Assembly: GCF_001905445.1 (NCBI RefSeq)
Contig: NZ_LIVQ01000001.1
Span: forward strand, 310,001 to 374,000
Source: Streptomyces sp. CB00455
GTDB taxonomy: Bacteria > Actinomycetota > Actinomycetes > Streptomycetales > Streptomycetaceae
Direction of reading: 5' to 3'
DNA: 64,000 nucleotides
Positions within the stretch are counted from its first letter, which is position 1, and each line of letters opens with the position of its first letter. Shown here in pieces: positions 36,751-45,585 of the stretch. A program made the position numbers and the translations under genes. Below the pieces are notes generated by a model, which saw only the letters and a program-made list of their open reading frames with translations, was not told the origin of the DNA and made no database searches.

Positions 36751-38871
36751 TCAGCCGCGCGGCGGTGTTCCCTTCGTCCCGCCGGGGCTCGACGTCGCGC
36801 CGTGGGCCAGGCGGCTGGGCCACCATGCGCGGGGGCCGATGTCGATCACTGCGGCGGGGACGAGCAGGGAGCGGACGACGAGCGTGTCGAGGAGCACGCC
36901 GAAGGCCACGATGAAGGCGATCTGGACGAGGAAGGCGAGGGGGATCACCATCAGGGCGGCGAAGGTGGCCGCGAGGACGATGCCGGCCGAGGTGATGACG
37001 CCGCCGGTGGTGGTGAGCCCGCGCAGGACGCCTGCGCGGACGCCGTGTCCGGCGGTCTCCTCGCGCACCCGTGACATGAGGAAGATGTTGTAGTCGACGC
37101 CGAGCGCGACGAGGAACACGAACCCGTAGAGCGGGACCGAGGCGTCCGTTCCGCTGAAGCCGAGCAGGTGCTCGAAGACCAGGGCCGAAACGCCCAGCGT
37201 CGCCAGGTAGTTCAGCCCCACCGTCACCACGAGCAGGACCGGCAGCAGGACCGAGCGCAGGAGGAGGACGAGGATCAGCAGGATGATGCCGAGCACGATG
37301 GGCACGATCAGGGCCCGGTCACGTGCCGCGGTCTGCTGGGTGTCGTACTGCTGGGCCGTGTAGCCGCCGACCAGCGCATCGGCTCCCGGTACCGCGTGGA
37401 CGCGTTCCCGCAGGTGCTTGATCGCATCCTTGGCGGCGTCGCTGTCGGCGGCCGCGTCGAGGGTGGCGTCGATACGGACACGGCCCCCGATCTCCAGCGG
37501 GGGCCCGCCGCCCGGCCGCCCTGAGGCGGTCCTGGCCGCGGCGGACGCCACGCCGTCGGTGTCCTCGGCCGCTGCCCGCACCTCGTCGGCCCGCCGGGCG
37601 TCGGTGATGATCACCGCGGGCTGGCCGGAACCTCCGGGAAAGTGCCGGCCGAGGGTCTGCTGCGCGCTGACGGAGGGGGCGTCGTTGACGAAGATCTCGT
37701 CGAGCGGCACACCCGTGGAGGAGAGTGCCGGTGAGAACCCGGCCAGGACCAGCAGCAGGAGGGAAGTGGAGACCCACACCCGCCGGGGGGCCCGGTCGAT
37801 CAGTGCCGCGACCCGGTGCCACACCCCGCGGTCCTGCGCCGGGTCCGCCGGCTTCGGCGCGGCGGGCCAGAACGCGGTCCGGCCGAGCAGGGCGAGGACG
37901 GCAGGCAGGAACGTCAGGGTACTCAGCACCGCGCAGACGATGCCGATCGCACCGACGGGCCCCAGCGCCCGGTTGTTGGTCAGGTCACTGGCCAGGAGGG
38001 CGAGCAGTCCCAGTGCCACCGTGGCGGCGCTCGCCGTGATGGCTCCGGCCGAGCGGCGTGCGGCCGCCACGGCCGCGCCCCGGCGATCGCCGCGAGCGGC
38101 GAGCTCCTCCCGGAAACGCGAGGTGAGCAGCAGGGCGTAGTCGGTGGCCGCGCCGATCACCAGGATCGACAGGATGCCCTGGACCTGGCCGTCGACGCGC
38201 ACGAGATCGTGTTCCGCCAGCGCGTACACCACCGCGCACGCGAGTCCCAGGGCGAACACCGCGCTGATGATGATCACCAGCGGGAGGAGCAGGCTGCGGT
38301 AGACCAGGAGCAGGATGAGCAGGACCGCGCCCAGCGCGACGCCGAGCAGCAGCCCGTCGATACCGGAGAAGGCGTCGGAAAGATCGGCCTGCGTGGCCGC
38401 CGGCCCGGCGATCCGTACCGCCATACCGGGCAGCCGGGCTGCCCCGCGCACCTCGTCCAAGACGGCCGGCAGTTCGTCCCCCAGGTCGGGTGCGAGGGGT
38501 ACGACGGCCTGCAGAGCGAGGCCGTCGTCCGAGACCAGGACCGCGGACGGCGGTTGGGCCGCCGTGCCCGGGCGGCCCGAGAGCCCGGCGACGGCCCTCG
38601 TGGCGGCCTCCTGCTGCGCGCTCGTCACACGGCCCGCGGGCTCGGCCGTCCAGATGACGATCGCCGGTACGGACTTCGACCGGTCGAACGCCGCTCCGGC
38701 CTCCAGGGCCTTGGTGGACTCCGCGCGCTGCGGAAGGAACGCGGCCCGGTCGTTCGTGGCCACCTCGCCCAGTTTGCCGGCATACGGGCCGAGGATGCCC
38801 CCGATGGCCAGCCAGACCACCACGAGCGCCAGCGGCAGCAGCGAACGCGCCCAGCGCGATGTGTTTCTCAT
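36751..38871 (-). CDS. MMPL-type RND transporter
   Basis: 706 residues from the ATG at 38871 (AAGGGA seven bases upstream); an in-frame ATG eight codons earlier lacks a ribosome-binding site. Two halves each have a large external loop and a membrane bundle. The motifs GAATDYALLLTSRFREELA (about 233-251) and ALGVDYNIFLMSRVREET (about 585-602) are the proton-relay Asp-Tyr segments of MmpL/RND proteins. Exports lipids or drugs by proton antiport. Divergent MarR gene and shared operator suggest ligand-induced expression. Confidence 0.93.
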   Translation of the reverse strand: MRNTSRWARSLLPLALVVVWLAIGGILGPYAGKLGEVATNDRAAFLPQRAESTKALEAGAAFDRSKSVPAIVIWTAEPAGRVTSAQQEAATRAVAGLSGRPGTAAQPPSAVLVSDDGLALQAVVPLAPDLGDELPAVLDEVRGAARLPGMAVRIAGPAATQADLSDAFSGIDGLLLGVALGAVLLILLLVYRSLLLPLVIIISAVFALGLACAVVYALAEHDLVRVDGQVQGILSILVIGAATDYALLLTSRFREELAARGDRRGAAVAAARRSAGAITASAATVALGLLALLASDLTNNRALGPVGAIGIVCAVLSTLTFLPAVLALLGRTAFWPAAPKPADPAQDRGVWHRVAALIDRAPRRVWVSTSLLLLVLAGFSPALSSTGVPLDEIFVNDAPSVSAQQTLGRHFPGGSGQPAVIITDARRADEVRAAAEDTDGVASAAARTASGRPGGGPPLEIGGRVRIDATLDAAADSDAAKDAIKHLRERVHAVPGADALVGGYTAQQYDTQQTAARDRALIVPIVLGIILLILVLLLRSVLLPVLLVVTVGLNYLATLGVSALVFEHLLGFSGTDASVPLYGFVFLVALGVDYNIFLMSRVREETAGHGVRAGVLRGLTTTGGVITSAGIVLAATFAALMVIPLAFLVQIAFIVAFGVLLDTLVVRSLLVPAAVIDIGPRAWWPSRLAHGATSSPGGTKGTPPRG

Positions 38872-38911
38872 GTCCGATCCCTTGCCCGTTCCCATTCACT
38901 CAACGCTGAAG

Positions 38912-38939
38912 TATCTCAATCATCGAGAGATATTACGAT
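38912..38939 (+). promoter_or_regulatory. MarR operator overlapping a leaderless promoter
   Basis: Inverted repeat TATCTC (38912-38917) and GAGATA (38927-38932), followed directly by TACGAT (38934-38939). The latter ends six bases before the marR ATG at 38946, so transcription likely starts at the ATG. The palindrome lies between the divergent MmpL and MarR genes and is positioned to repress both. Confidence 0.6.
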
Positions 38940-38945
38940 GGGGCC

Positions 38946-39437
38946 ATGCGCAGCAACGGCACCCCCCAACCGACCCCGTCGGCCGACGACCCGATCGGGC
39001 TCCCGTCCTTCGCCGTGCTGCTGCGCCGGATGAACGCGGAGTTCAACCGCATCGCCCAGGAGTTCGCGCAGGCTCAGGGTCTGCACCTCACCGACGTCCA
39101 GGCGCTCATCGCGGTGCTGGACGCCGACCACGACGAGGCGGGCCCCATGACACCGGGCCGCCTCCGCGCGCGGATGAACCTGACGTCCGGGGCGGTCACC
39201 GCGTGCCTCGACCGGCTGGAGAAGGCCGGACACATCCGGCGGGTCAGGGCGCTCGACGACCGCCGTGTCGTGCACCTCCACTACGCAGCGGGGGCCAGGA
39301 AGCTGGCACGTGAGTACTTCCAGCCCCTCGCCCGCGGCACGGACGCCGCACGCGCCCGCTTCACCCCCGACGAACTGCACGTCGTGGTCCGCTTCCTGAG
39401 CGAAATGAACCAGGAGCTCTCACAACTCCGCCGCTGA
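38946..39437 (+). CDS. MarR-family transcriptional regulator
   Basis: 163 residues. The winged helix is at about 45-125: LTDVQALIAVLDADHDEAGP, MTPGRLRARMNLTSGAVTACLDRLEKAGHIRR (recognition helix), then the wing VRALDDRRVVHLHYA. Flanking helices form the dimer interface. Predicted repressor of itself and of the divergent MmpL pump through the TATCTC/GAGATA site. Leaderless start. Confidence 0.92.
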   Translation: MRSNGTPQPTPSADDPIGLPSFAVLLRRMNAEFNRIAQEFAQAQGLHLTDVQALIAVLDADHDEAGPMTPGRLRARMNLTSGAVTACLDRLEKAGHIRRVRALDDRRVVHLHYAAGARKLAREYFQPLARGTDAARARFTPDELHVVVRFLSEMNQELSQLRR

Positions 39438-39517
39438 CCGGGCCGCCGCTCCGCATGCCACCGCCGGGGGCTTGCCTCCGGGACGACGGCGGGGCGGGGG
39501 CGGGATGATCCGGCCGG

Positions 39518-40882
39518 CTAGTCGGGATCGGTGACGGTGGGGTAGGAGAGGCCGGCGTAGACCTGGTTCAGGACGGTGGGCAGCAGGGCGATGGCCGTGG
39601 CCTTCGCGTCGAGGGAGACCGTCAGGTTCGTCCAGATGACGAGGGTGACGTCGTTCTGCGGATCGTGGCCGATGAAGCTGTTGAAGCCGGGGAGTTCACC
39701 GCCGTGGTAGTACATGGCGGCTTTCGGGGTGAACCGCTGGTGGGCGATGCCGTACCCGTACTTCTGGGCTTCGGGGGCGGCCGGGTCCTCGGCCTGCGGG
39801 CTGCGCAGCCACTGCTGCTGCCAGGCGGATCCCAGGACCTTGCCCGTCACCAGGGCCTTGATCCAGGTGGCCATGTCGTCCGCGGTGGAGACGACGCCTC
39901 CGGCGGCGGTGGCGTAGGACGGGTTCTGGTGGGTGTAGTCCAGCGGCTTGAGCTTCCCCGTGCGGGCCGCGGCCCGTACGCCCGCGGGGTAGGGCTCGTC
40001 GACCATCGCGTGGGCCGTTCCGCCGTACATGTAGCCGTGTGCATAGGGGGTGGGAAGGGACACGTCGTGGATGCCGGGCAGGGAGGTCCCGGCCAGAGCG
40101 GCCGGAGTGAACAGCCGGTCGCGGAACTGCTCGGCCAGCGGGCGGCCGCCCGCCTTCTCGGCGACGAGCCCCAGCAGCACGTAATTGGTGTTGCAGTACT
40201 CGTAGGAGGCGCCGGGCGCGAAGTTCGGCGGTCGCCGGAAGGCGATGTCGAGCATCTCCTGCGGTGTCCGCGCCTTGGCGGGTTCGGCGTCCAGGGATGC
40301 GGAGAATTCGGGAGCGTCGGTGTAGTTGTACAGACCGCTGCGCATCTTCAGCAGCTGGGCGATGGTGATGCCCGCACCGTTGGGTACGCCGGGGACGTAG
40401 TCGGAGACCGGGTCCCCGAGCCGGAGCTTGCCGTCCTGGGCGAGGAGCATGATCAGCGCCGAGGTCATGGTCTTGGTGTTGGAGGCGATCCTGAAGTGGT
40501 CGGCCGTGGTGGGTGCGTCGGCCGTGCCCAGCTCGGCCGTGCCGACGGTCGTACGGAAGGTTCCCTGCGGGGTGCGCAGGAGGACCACCGCGCCGGGCAC
40601 CATCAGCTTCTGCACGGCCCGCTCCACCGCGGACCGCAGAGCGGCAGGGTCGATGGGCTTCAGGGCGGAAGTCGACGCCGAGGCCGACGGCGACGCCGAC
40701 GGACCCTCCGGGGACGGGCTGGGGTCGGCGGCCTTCGCGGCTGCGGTGGGCGTGGCCGACGCGGCGGGGGCCACGAGGGGCGTGCCGCAGACCGCGATCA
40801 GCAGCGCCGCGCCCGGGGCCAGCGCCGCGGTCCGACTGCGGCTCCTGCGTGGGCGGTCTTCGCGAGCGGGGGTGGTCCTCAT
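39518..40882 (-). CDS. Secreted serine hydrolase, class C beta-lactamase/DD-peptidase fold
   Basis: 454 residues. Signal peptide about 1-43 (RSRTAALAPGAALLIAVCGT, ending ASA), then a Ser/Pro linker. The catalytic S134-N-T-K137 lies in FRIASNTKTMTSALI; Y229-C-N231 in YEYCNTNYVL is the second motif; a C-terminal YHGGELPG provides the third. Typical of D-alanyl-D-alanine carboxypeptidase/esterase EstB-like proteins. Extracellular. Upstream on the same strand is the cupin gene, 163 bp away, so it probably has its own promoter. Confidence 0.9.
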   Translation of the reverse strand: MRTTPAREDRPRRSRSRTAALAPGAALLIAVCGTPLVAPAASATPTAAAKAADPSPSPEGPSASPSASASTSALKPIDPAALRSAVERAVQKLMVPGAVVLLRTPQGTFRTTVGTAELGTADAPTTADHFRIASNTKTMTSALIMLLAQDGKLRLGDPVSDYVPGVPNGAGITIAQLLKMRSGLYNYTDAPEFSASLDAEPAKARTPQEMLDIAFRRPPNFAPGASYEYCNTNYVLLGLVAEKAGGRPLAEQFRDRLFTPAALAGTSLPGIHDVSLPTPYAHGYMYGGTAHAMVDEPYPAGVRAAARTGKLKPLDYTHQNPSYATAAGGVVSTADDMATWIKALVTGKVLGSAWQQQWLRSPQAEDPAAPEAQKYGYGIAHQRFTPKAAMYYHGGELPGFNSFIGHDPQNDVTLVIWTNLTVSLDAKATAIALLPTVLNQVYAGLSYPTVTDPD

Positions 40883-41045
40883 GCCGGCATCACAGCCCTC
40901 GTGCTCGGCGGCCTGCGCCGCGCCACGAGTGACGGGGAGGTGGCGCGGCACGGCCGAAGAGGTCGAAGCGACAGGGTCGCCACAAACCATACGATTTTAC
41001 CATTCACTCTTCGGGTGTGACCGGCTCCGGGTCGGCGCGGTCGGC

Positions 41046-41606
41046 TCAGCTCCCCGTCTGCCACCGGTGCCCGGGCAGGTAGCGGACGTCGAAGGCCTCC
41101 TCGGCGGCGCGGAACTTCTCGGGCGTGGGGACGACCGGCTGCCGGGGCAGGCCGACTTCCTCGGTGGGGGCGCCGAGGTTCTCGAAGAACCGCTCGAAAG
41201 TGGCCCCGGGGCCTGCGGCCACCCCGACCACACGGCTGTGATGGCGCTCGATGCGGTAGGCGTGCGGGCAGTTCTTCGGTACGAAGCCGAAGTCGCCGCT
41301 GGTGAGCAGCCGTTCGTGCCGACCGCCCCGGAGGTCCTCGACGAAGAGGCGCACCGCGCCGTCGGTGACGTAGAAGACCTCGTAGGTGTCCGCATGGACG
41401 TGGGTCGGGATGATCTCGCCCTTCGGGCCCTCGACGGTGAAGAAGTTGAAGGTGTTCTCGGTCTGCTCGCCGCCGGCGTAGACCGTGACGAGGTCGGTGA
41501 TCAGGTGGGCGCGGTCACCCATGCCCTTCTCCACGAAGTACGGCACGCCCGGTTCGGCGGGGATGTGCGAGCGCGAGCGGTAGGGGGTGGCGAACTCCAT
41601 GGTCAC
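41046..41606 (-). CDS. Cupin, quercetin 2,3-dioxygenase-like
   Basis: 186 residues from the GTG at 41606 with GGAGG six bases before it. The cupin core has IIPTHVHADTYEVFYVTDGA (metal ligands H-x-H...E) and GDFGFVPKNCPHAYRIE (second His). Resembles bacterial quercetin dioxygenases such as QueD types of about 185 residues. Divergent from a MarR gene with a 25-bp palindrome between, so it is the likely target. Oxygenase activity is inferred from family. Confidence 0.88.
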   Translation of the reverse strand: MTMEFATPYRSRSHIPAEPGVPYFVEKGMGDRAHLITDLVTVYAGGEQTENTFNFFTVEGPKGEIIPTHVHADTYEVFYVTDGAVRLFVEDLRGGRHERLLTSGDFGFVPKNCPHAYRIERHHSRVVGVAAGPGATFERFFENLGAPTEEVGLPRQPVVPTPEKFRAAEEAFDVRYLPGHRWQTGS

Positions 41607-41633
41607 GGGAAACCTCCGGGGCGGGGGACGAGT

Positions 41634-41658
41634 CTATCGTCAGGCTACCTGACGATAG
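41634..41658. promoter_or_regulatory. 25-bp MarR operator palindrome between cupin and marR
   Basis: Perfect arms CTATCGTCAGG (41634-41644) and CCTGACGATAG (41648-41658) with a three-base spacer CTA. It begins 28 bp upstream of the cupin start and ends 62 bp before the marR start, placing it over the cupin promoter region (TAGACT on the minus strand). Confidence 0.75.
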
Positions 41659-41720
41659 GCGGTCCGGTGGCCCGGCTCGGCCGGTGGCTATGCTCAAGGC
41701 CCCCTGATCCCCGAGGAACC

Positions 41721-42314
41721 ATGAGCCAGCCCGTTGTGAGCCAGCCCGCCCCGAACCTTCCCCAGTTGCTCACCCAGGCCAAGCGCTGGTTCGAGGACGC
41801 GCTCCTCGCCGGCATGCGGTCCGCGGACGAACAACCGGTGAGCGCCGCCCAGGCGGCCGTCTTCGCCACGCTCGACGATGGGGGCACCTCGATCGCCGAG
41901 CTCGCCCGCCGGATCGGCGTCACCCGGCAGACCGCCCACCAGGCCGTGCACAGCCTGGTGGGCCTGGGCCTGCTGGAGCAGGTGCCGGACCCGGCTTCCG
42001 CGCGCAGCACACTGGTCCGCGTCACCGTCGAGGGGGCGCGCGTCCATCGGCGCGCACTGGCGACGATCACCGTCATCGAGGACGTGCTCGCCGACCGCAT
42101 CGGCGCCGCCGCCACCGAGGCCCTGCGGAGCGCACTGACCCAGCCCTGGGGGGAGCCGCCACTGGTCACCGCGCCCGACGTCAGGCCCGACGCCACGCCG
42201 GGCGTCAGGCCCGACATCGCGCCGGGCGTCAGACCCGACGCCACGCCCGGCGTCAGGCCCGACGCCACGCCCGGCGTCACGCCCGGCGTCGCTCCGGCCG
42301 AAGACCCCCGGTAG
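41721..42314 (+). CDS. MarR-family regulator with repeat tail
   Basis: 197 residues, GAGGAACC before the ATG. The winged helix is at about 45-115 (QAAVFATLDDGGTSIAELAR, RIGVTRQTAHQAVHSLVGLGLLEQ as recognition region). After about residue 150 the protein becomes four repeats of RPDATPGV encoded by a 24-bp tandem repeat, absent from other MarR proteins. The divergent cupin and intervening palindrome suggest control of that gene, as for flavonoid-responsive QdoR/PadR-type systems, though the ligand is unknown. Confidence 0.88.
   Translation: MSQPVVSQPAPNLPQLLTQAKRWFEDALLAGMRSADEQPVSAAQAAVFATLDDGGTSIAELARRIGVTRQTAHQAVHSLVGLGLLEQVPDPASARSTLVRVTVEGARVHRRALATITVIEDVLADRIGAAATEALRSALTQPWGEPPLVTAPDVRPDATPGVRPDIAPGVRPDATPGVRPDATPGVTPGVAPAEDPR
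42178..42290 (+). repeat. 24-bp tandem repeat encoding the RPDATPGV tail
   Basis: Four units of about 24 bp (gtcaggcccgacgccacgcc...) with few substitutions, plus partial copies. Preserves the reading frame, so copy-number changes would alter only tail length. Confidence 0.8.
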
Positions 42315-42397
42315 GCGCCGGCCCCCGGGGCGTGCCGGCCGCCTCGACGGAGCCGCCGGTGTCCTGGGTCACCAGGAGCACGCGGGGCCGGGCGGCC

Positions 42398-42904
42398 TCA
42401 CTTCCACGGGTCGCTGAACGAGCGGCCCGGTACCGGCTTGGCGATGAGCGCCACCGCGATGAAGAAGTTGACCTGCCCGATGGCAAACATCAAGGTGGCG
42501 AGCGCCTTGGACTCGTAGTGCTCCGCCGCCTCGGCGTACAGCTCGTCGGGAACCCGCTCCCCCCGGGTGGACGGCTGGAGCACGGCTTCCACGAGTGCGA
42601 GCGCGGCGCGCTCGGCGCCGGAAAAATAGGGCGAGTCCTGCCAGGAAGCCACCGAGGTGATGCGTTCCTGCGACTCCCCCGCCTTGCGCAGGAAGCCCGT
42701 GTGCAGAACGGTCAGGTACGTGCTGCCGACGATCTGTCCCGCACGCAGTTGCAGCAGGCTGATCGTGGAGCGCGGAACCGACCGGTTGCCGGTGACCTTG
42801 AACAGCGCCGCCGACACCGCCGCCAGCTCGGGCACCAGCTCGGCCGGGTCCTCGGTCATCCGCGGAACCATCGGGACCTCGGCCGTGATCGAACGCGTTC
42901 CCAT
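42398..42904 (-). CDS. Carboxymuconolactone-decarboxylase/AhpD-fold protein lacking the CxxC
   Basis: 168 residues. The AhpD-fold helices are clear: STISLLQLRAGQIVG, LHTGFLRKAGESQERI and YFSGAERAALALVEAV. In AhpD-like enzymes the segment after the first helix is CxxC...H; here positions 61-64 are S-T-Y-L while H68 remains. It therefore cannot be a peroxidase-type reductant of the usual kind. May be a structural or ligand-binding paralogue. Convergent with the repeat-tailed MarR gene. Confidence 0.82.
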   Translation of the reverse strand: MGTRSITAEVPMVPRMTEDPAELVPELAAVSAALFKVTGNRSVPRSTISLLQLRAGQIVGSTYLTVLHTGFLRKAGESQERITSVASWQDSPYFSGAERAALALVEAVLQPSTRGERVPDELYAEAAEHYESKALATLMFAIGQVNFFIAVALIAKPVPGRSFSDPWK

Positions 42905-43128
42905 GACTGTCTCCTCAAGACGTGCTCGTTGCTGTCACCGACCTGACGGATCGCGACGCGGAAATGTGACCGGTGGGAGGAAGTCGTTCACGTCCGACCG
43001 GCGGAAGGTCCGGGGCCGCCTCGCCGCTACCGCGTCGCACGCCGTCCGTCCGGCGGACGTTTGGAACTGCCGCGACCGCGCATACGAGCCTTGACACAAG
43101 CCTTATATCGAGAGGTAGGAGACGCATC

Positions 43129-43407
43129 ATGGGCATCATCGCCTGGATCCTCATCGGGTTGCTGGCCGGCCTCATCGCGAAGGCTCTGATGCCGGGCAAG
43201 GACCCGGGCGGCATCATCATCACCATGCTCATCGGCATCGCGGGCGGCCTGCTCGGCGGCTGGCTCGGCAAGGTCATCTTCGGCGTCGACTCCATCGACG
43301 GCTTCTTCGACCTCTCCACCTGGATCGCCGCCATCATCGGCTCCATGATCCTGCTCGCCGTCTACCGACTGGTCACCGGCAACAAGCGTCACCACCGCCA
43401 CGCCTGA
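43129..43407 (+). CDS. GlsB/YeaQ/YmgE-family membrane protein
   Basis: 92 residues, three hydrophobic helices (GIIAWILIGLLAGLIAKALM; GGIIITMLIGIAGGLLGGWLG; WIAAIIGSMILLAVYRLV) with the family GKDPGG loop. Members are stress-induced inner-membrane proteins of unknown mechanism. GTAGGAG precedes the ATG and a TTGACA hexamer lies at 43091, though no good -10 follows at 17 bp. A strong hairpin ends the transcript. Confidence 0.93.
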   Translation: MGIIAWILIGLLAGLIAKALMPGKDPGGIIITMLIGIAGGLLGGWLGKVIFGVDSIDGFFDLSTWIAAIIGSMILLAVYRLVTGNKRHHRHA

Positions 43408-43438
43408 CCGCGGCCCCGGCCGCCGCGCAGGACGCGGC

Positions 43439-43483
43439 GCAAAACGAACGGCTCCCTCCAGCTGGGGGAGCCGTTCGTTTTGC
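43439..43483. terminator. Strong bidirectional terminator
   Basis: 18-bp perfect arms (43439-43456 and 43466-43483; core ACGAACGGCTCCC pairing with GGGAGCCGTTCGT) and a 9-nt loop. Runs of A and T at the stem base read as a U-run in both directions. It sits between the GlsB-type gene and the aldehyde dehydrogenase gene, which converge. Confidence 0.9.
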
Positions 43484-43698
43484 GTTCCCGTCACCCGGGA
43501 ACCGCCATGGGGGGTCCGAGCCACGGAGCAGACGTCCCCGGCCACCCGCCGGCGGACCCGTCACGGCGACCGGGGCGGCTGCGGGGCTCGCGCGCCCTCG
43601 GCGCCGACGCCGCGTCGTGCGCACGGTGGCTCTCGCCGGCCGGGGAGCCGACGGGAGACGCGCGGGCCCGCGTCAACGGCCCCCGCGTCTCCCCGGTG

Positions 43699-45018
43699 TC
43701 AGCCGAGCGGCTTGTCCAGAACCGCCTTGAGGTGACTGAAGGTCGCCAGCGAGTAACGGCCGTGGTAGTTGCCCGTGCCGCTCTCCCCCACGCCGCCGAA
43801 CGGCAGGTCGCTGACGGTCAGATGGGCCACCGGCAGCCCGAACGCGAGACCGCCCGAGGACGTCTCCCGCGTGAGGCGCTCGCGCGTGGTGTCCGATTCC
43901 GTGAAGGCGTAGAGGGCCAGCGGCTTGTCCCGGTCGTTGATGAAGGCGATCGCCTCGTCCAGCCCGGCCACCTCGACCACGGGCAGGATGGGGCCGAAGA
44001 TCTCCTCGCGCATCACCGGAGAGTCCGGCGCCACCTCGGCGAGCACCGTGGGGGCCACATAGCGCCGGGCGCGGTCGTGAGCGCCTCCGACCACCGTGCG
44101 GCCGGAGTCGAGCAGCCCGGTGAGGCGGTCGAAGTGCCGTGTGTTGATGATGCGCCCGTACGAGGGGGACGTCGCCGGGTCGTCGCCGTACAGCCCGTGC
44201 ACCGCCTCGGCCAGCGCCTTCTCCAGCTCGCGGGCGGTCTCGGGGTCGGTCAGGACGTAGTCGGGAGCGACGCAGGTCTGGCCCGCGTTCATGAACTTGG
44301 TCGACGCCAGCCGGGCGGCCACGACGGCCAGATCGGTGCCGCGGTCGACGAAAGCGGGCGACTTGCCGCCCAGTTCCAGCGTCACGGGAGTGAGGTGCTC
44401 GGCGGCGGCCTGCATGACGACGCGGCCGACCGTGCCGTTCCCGGTGTAGAAGATGTGGTCGAAGCGCTGGGCCAGGAGCTCGGTCGTCTCCGGGACGCCG
44501 CCCTCGACGACGACGACGGCGTCCGTGTCCAGGTACACGGGCAGGAGGTCCGCCACGGTCTTGGAGGTGGCGGGTGCCATCTCGCTCGGCTTGGCGACGA
44601 CGCAGTTCCCCGCGGCGAGCGCGCCGACCACCGGAGCCAGCAGCAGCTGGAGCGGGTAATTCCAGGGGGCGATGACCAGCACCACGCCCAGCGGGTCCAG
44701 CACGGTGTGGGCGGTCGCCGGGCTCAGGCGCTCCGGGACCTCGGCCGGCTGCGGGCGGAGCCACTCGGCGAGGTTCTCCAGGGTGTGGTCGATCTCGCGC
44801 ACCACGAAGTCGATCTCCGTGCGGTAGGCCTCGTCGCGGTTCTTGCCGAGGTCGGTGTCGAGCGCGGCGGCCAGTTCGTCACCCCGCTCGGTCAGCAGCG
44901 ACCGCACGGCGTGCAGCTGCTGCGTGCGCCAGGAGAGCGGCTTGGTGCGGCCGGTCGCGAAGGTGGCGCGCAGCCGGGCGACGGCGTCCGCGGGCTGTTC
45001 CGAGGGGTGGTGCGACAT
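43699..45018 (-). CDS. Aldehyde dehydrogenase
   Basis: 439 residues from the ATG at 45018 (GGAG six bases upstream). The NAD(P)-binding and catalytic motifs are APWNYPLQL (about 108-116), FTGN-like FYTGNGTVG, TLELGGKSP (catalytic Glu) and NAGQTCVAPDYVL (nucleophilic Cys). Length and motifs fit the class 3 / coniferyl-aldehyde group of cytosolic or membrane-associated ALDHs. Oxidises aldehydes to acids; substrate unknown. Transcribed alone. Confidence 0.94.
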   Translation of the reverse strand: MSHHPSEQPADAVARLRATFATGRTKPLSWRTQQLHAVRSLLTERGDELAAALDTDLGKNRDEAYRTEIDFVVREIDHTLENLAEWLRPQPAEVPERLSPATAHTVLDPLGVVLVIAPWNYPLQLLLAPVVGALAAGNCVVAKPSEMAPATSKTVADLLPVYLDTDAVVVVEGGVPETTELLAQRFDHIFYTGNGTVGRVVMQAAAEHLTPVTLELGGKSPAFVDRGTDLAVVAARLASTKFMNAGQTCVAPDYVLTDPETARELEKALAEAVHGLYGDDPATSPSYGRIINTRHFDRLTGLLDSGRTVVGGAHDRARRYVAPTVLAEVAPDSPVMREEIFGPILPVVEVAGLDEAIAFINDRDKPLALYAFTESDTTRERLTRETSSGGLAFGLPVAHLTVSDLPFGGVGESGTGNYHGRYSLATFSHLKAVLDKPLG

Positions 45019-45213
45019 GTGTACTCCAGAGGGGAACGACGGGGCGCCGACAGCAGTGCACCCCCGTCGAGAACGGCGGGGCGGGCCACTGCCGCGGCAT
45101 TCGATGTATATAGCAACCAGTCTGGCCGGATTATTCCGCCCCAAACGCATCGACCGGCACGGCGCCCTGTGCGAAGACGGCGTCGTGGCCCACCGGGTCG
45201 AGCCGGCATGGGG

Positions 45214-45585
45214 TCAGGCGGAGCCGGCGGCGCCCGGCCCGCCCGCCGTGGCCGCGGTGGCCGCGTCGAGATCCGGGTGGATGGTGAAGACCTGGTCCAG
45301 GCCGACGATGTGGAGGATGCGGGCGGTGTTCTCGGGGACCGCGGCCAGGGCGAGCTCGGCGCGGGCGGCGAGGGCGCGGTTGCGGGCCAGGATGAGGGCG
45401 GTGATGCCGCTGGAGTCGCAGAACTGGATGCCGGAGAGGTCGAGCACGAGCCGCTGGCCCGGTTCCAGGCTGAGGGCTTCCAGGTACTGGCGGAGCCTGG
45501 GGGCCTGGTCGTAGTCGAGGTCGCCGGCGATCGTCAGTACGGGACCGGTGAGGGCGTCCCGGGCGGTGATCGTCAGGGTGTTCAT
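45214..45585 (-). CDS. STAS-domain anti-sigma factor antagonist (RsbV-like)
   Basis: 123 residues. The STAS core LVLDLSGIQFCDSSGITALIL has the phosphorylatable serine in DSSG; helix LDAATAATAGG ends the domain. Overlaps the upstream PAS-PP2C stop by ATGA, so it is the third gene of an alpha/beta-hydrolase/phosphatase/STAS operon and the natural substrate of that phosphatase. Confidence 0.93.
   Translation of the reverse strand: MNTLTITARDALTGPVLTIAGDLDYDQAPRLRQYLEALSLEPGQRLVLDLSGIQFCDSSGITALILARNRALAARAELALAAVPENTARILHIVGLDQVFTIHPDLDAATAATAGGPGAAGSA

Noticed and set aside
42178..42290. Tandem repeat considered as a CRISPR-like array
   Set aside because: Units are contiguous without spacers and encode an in-frame peptide repeat.
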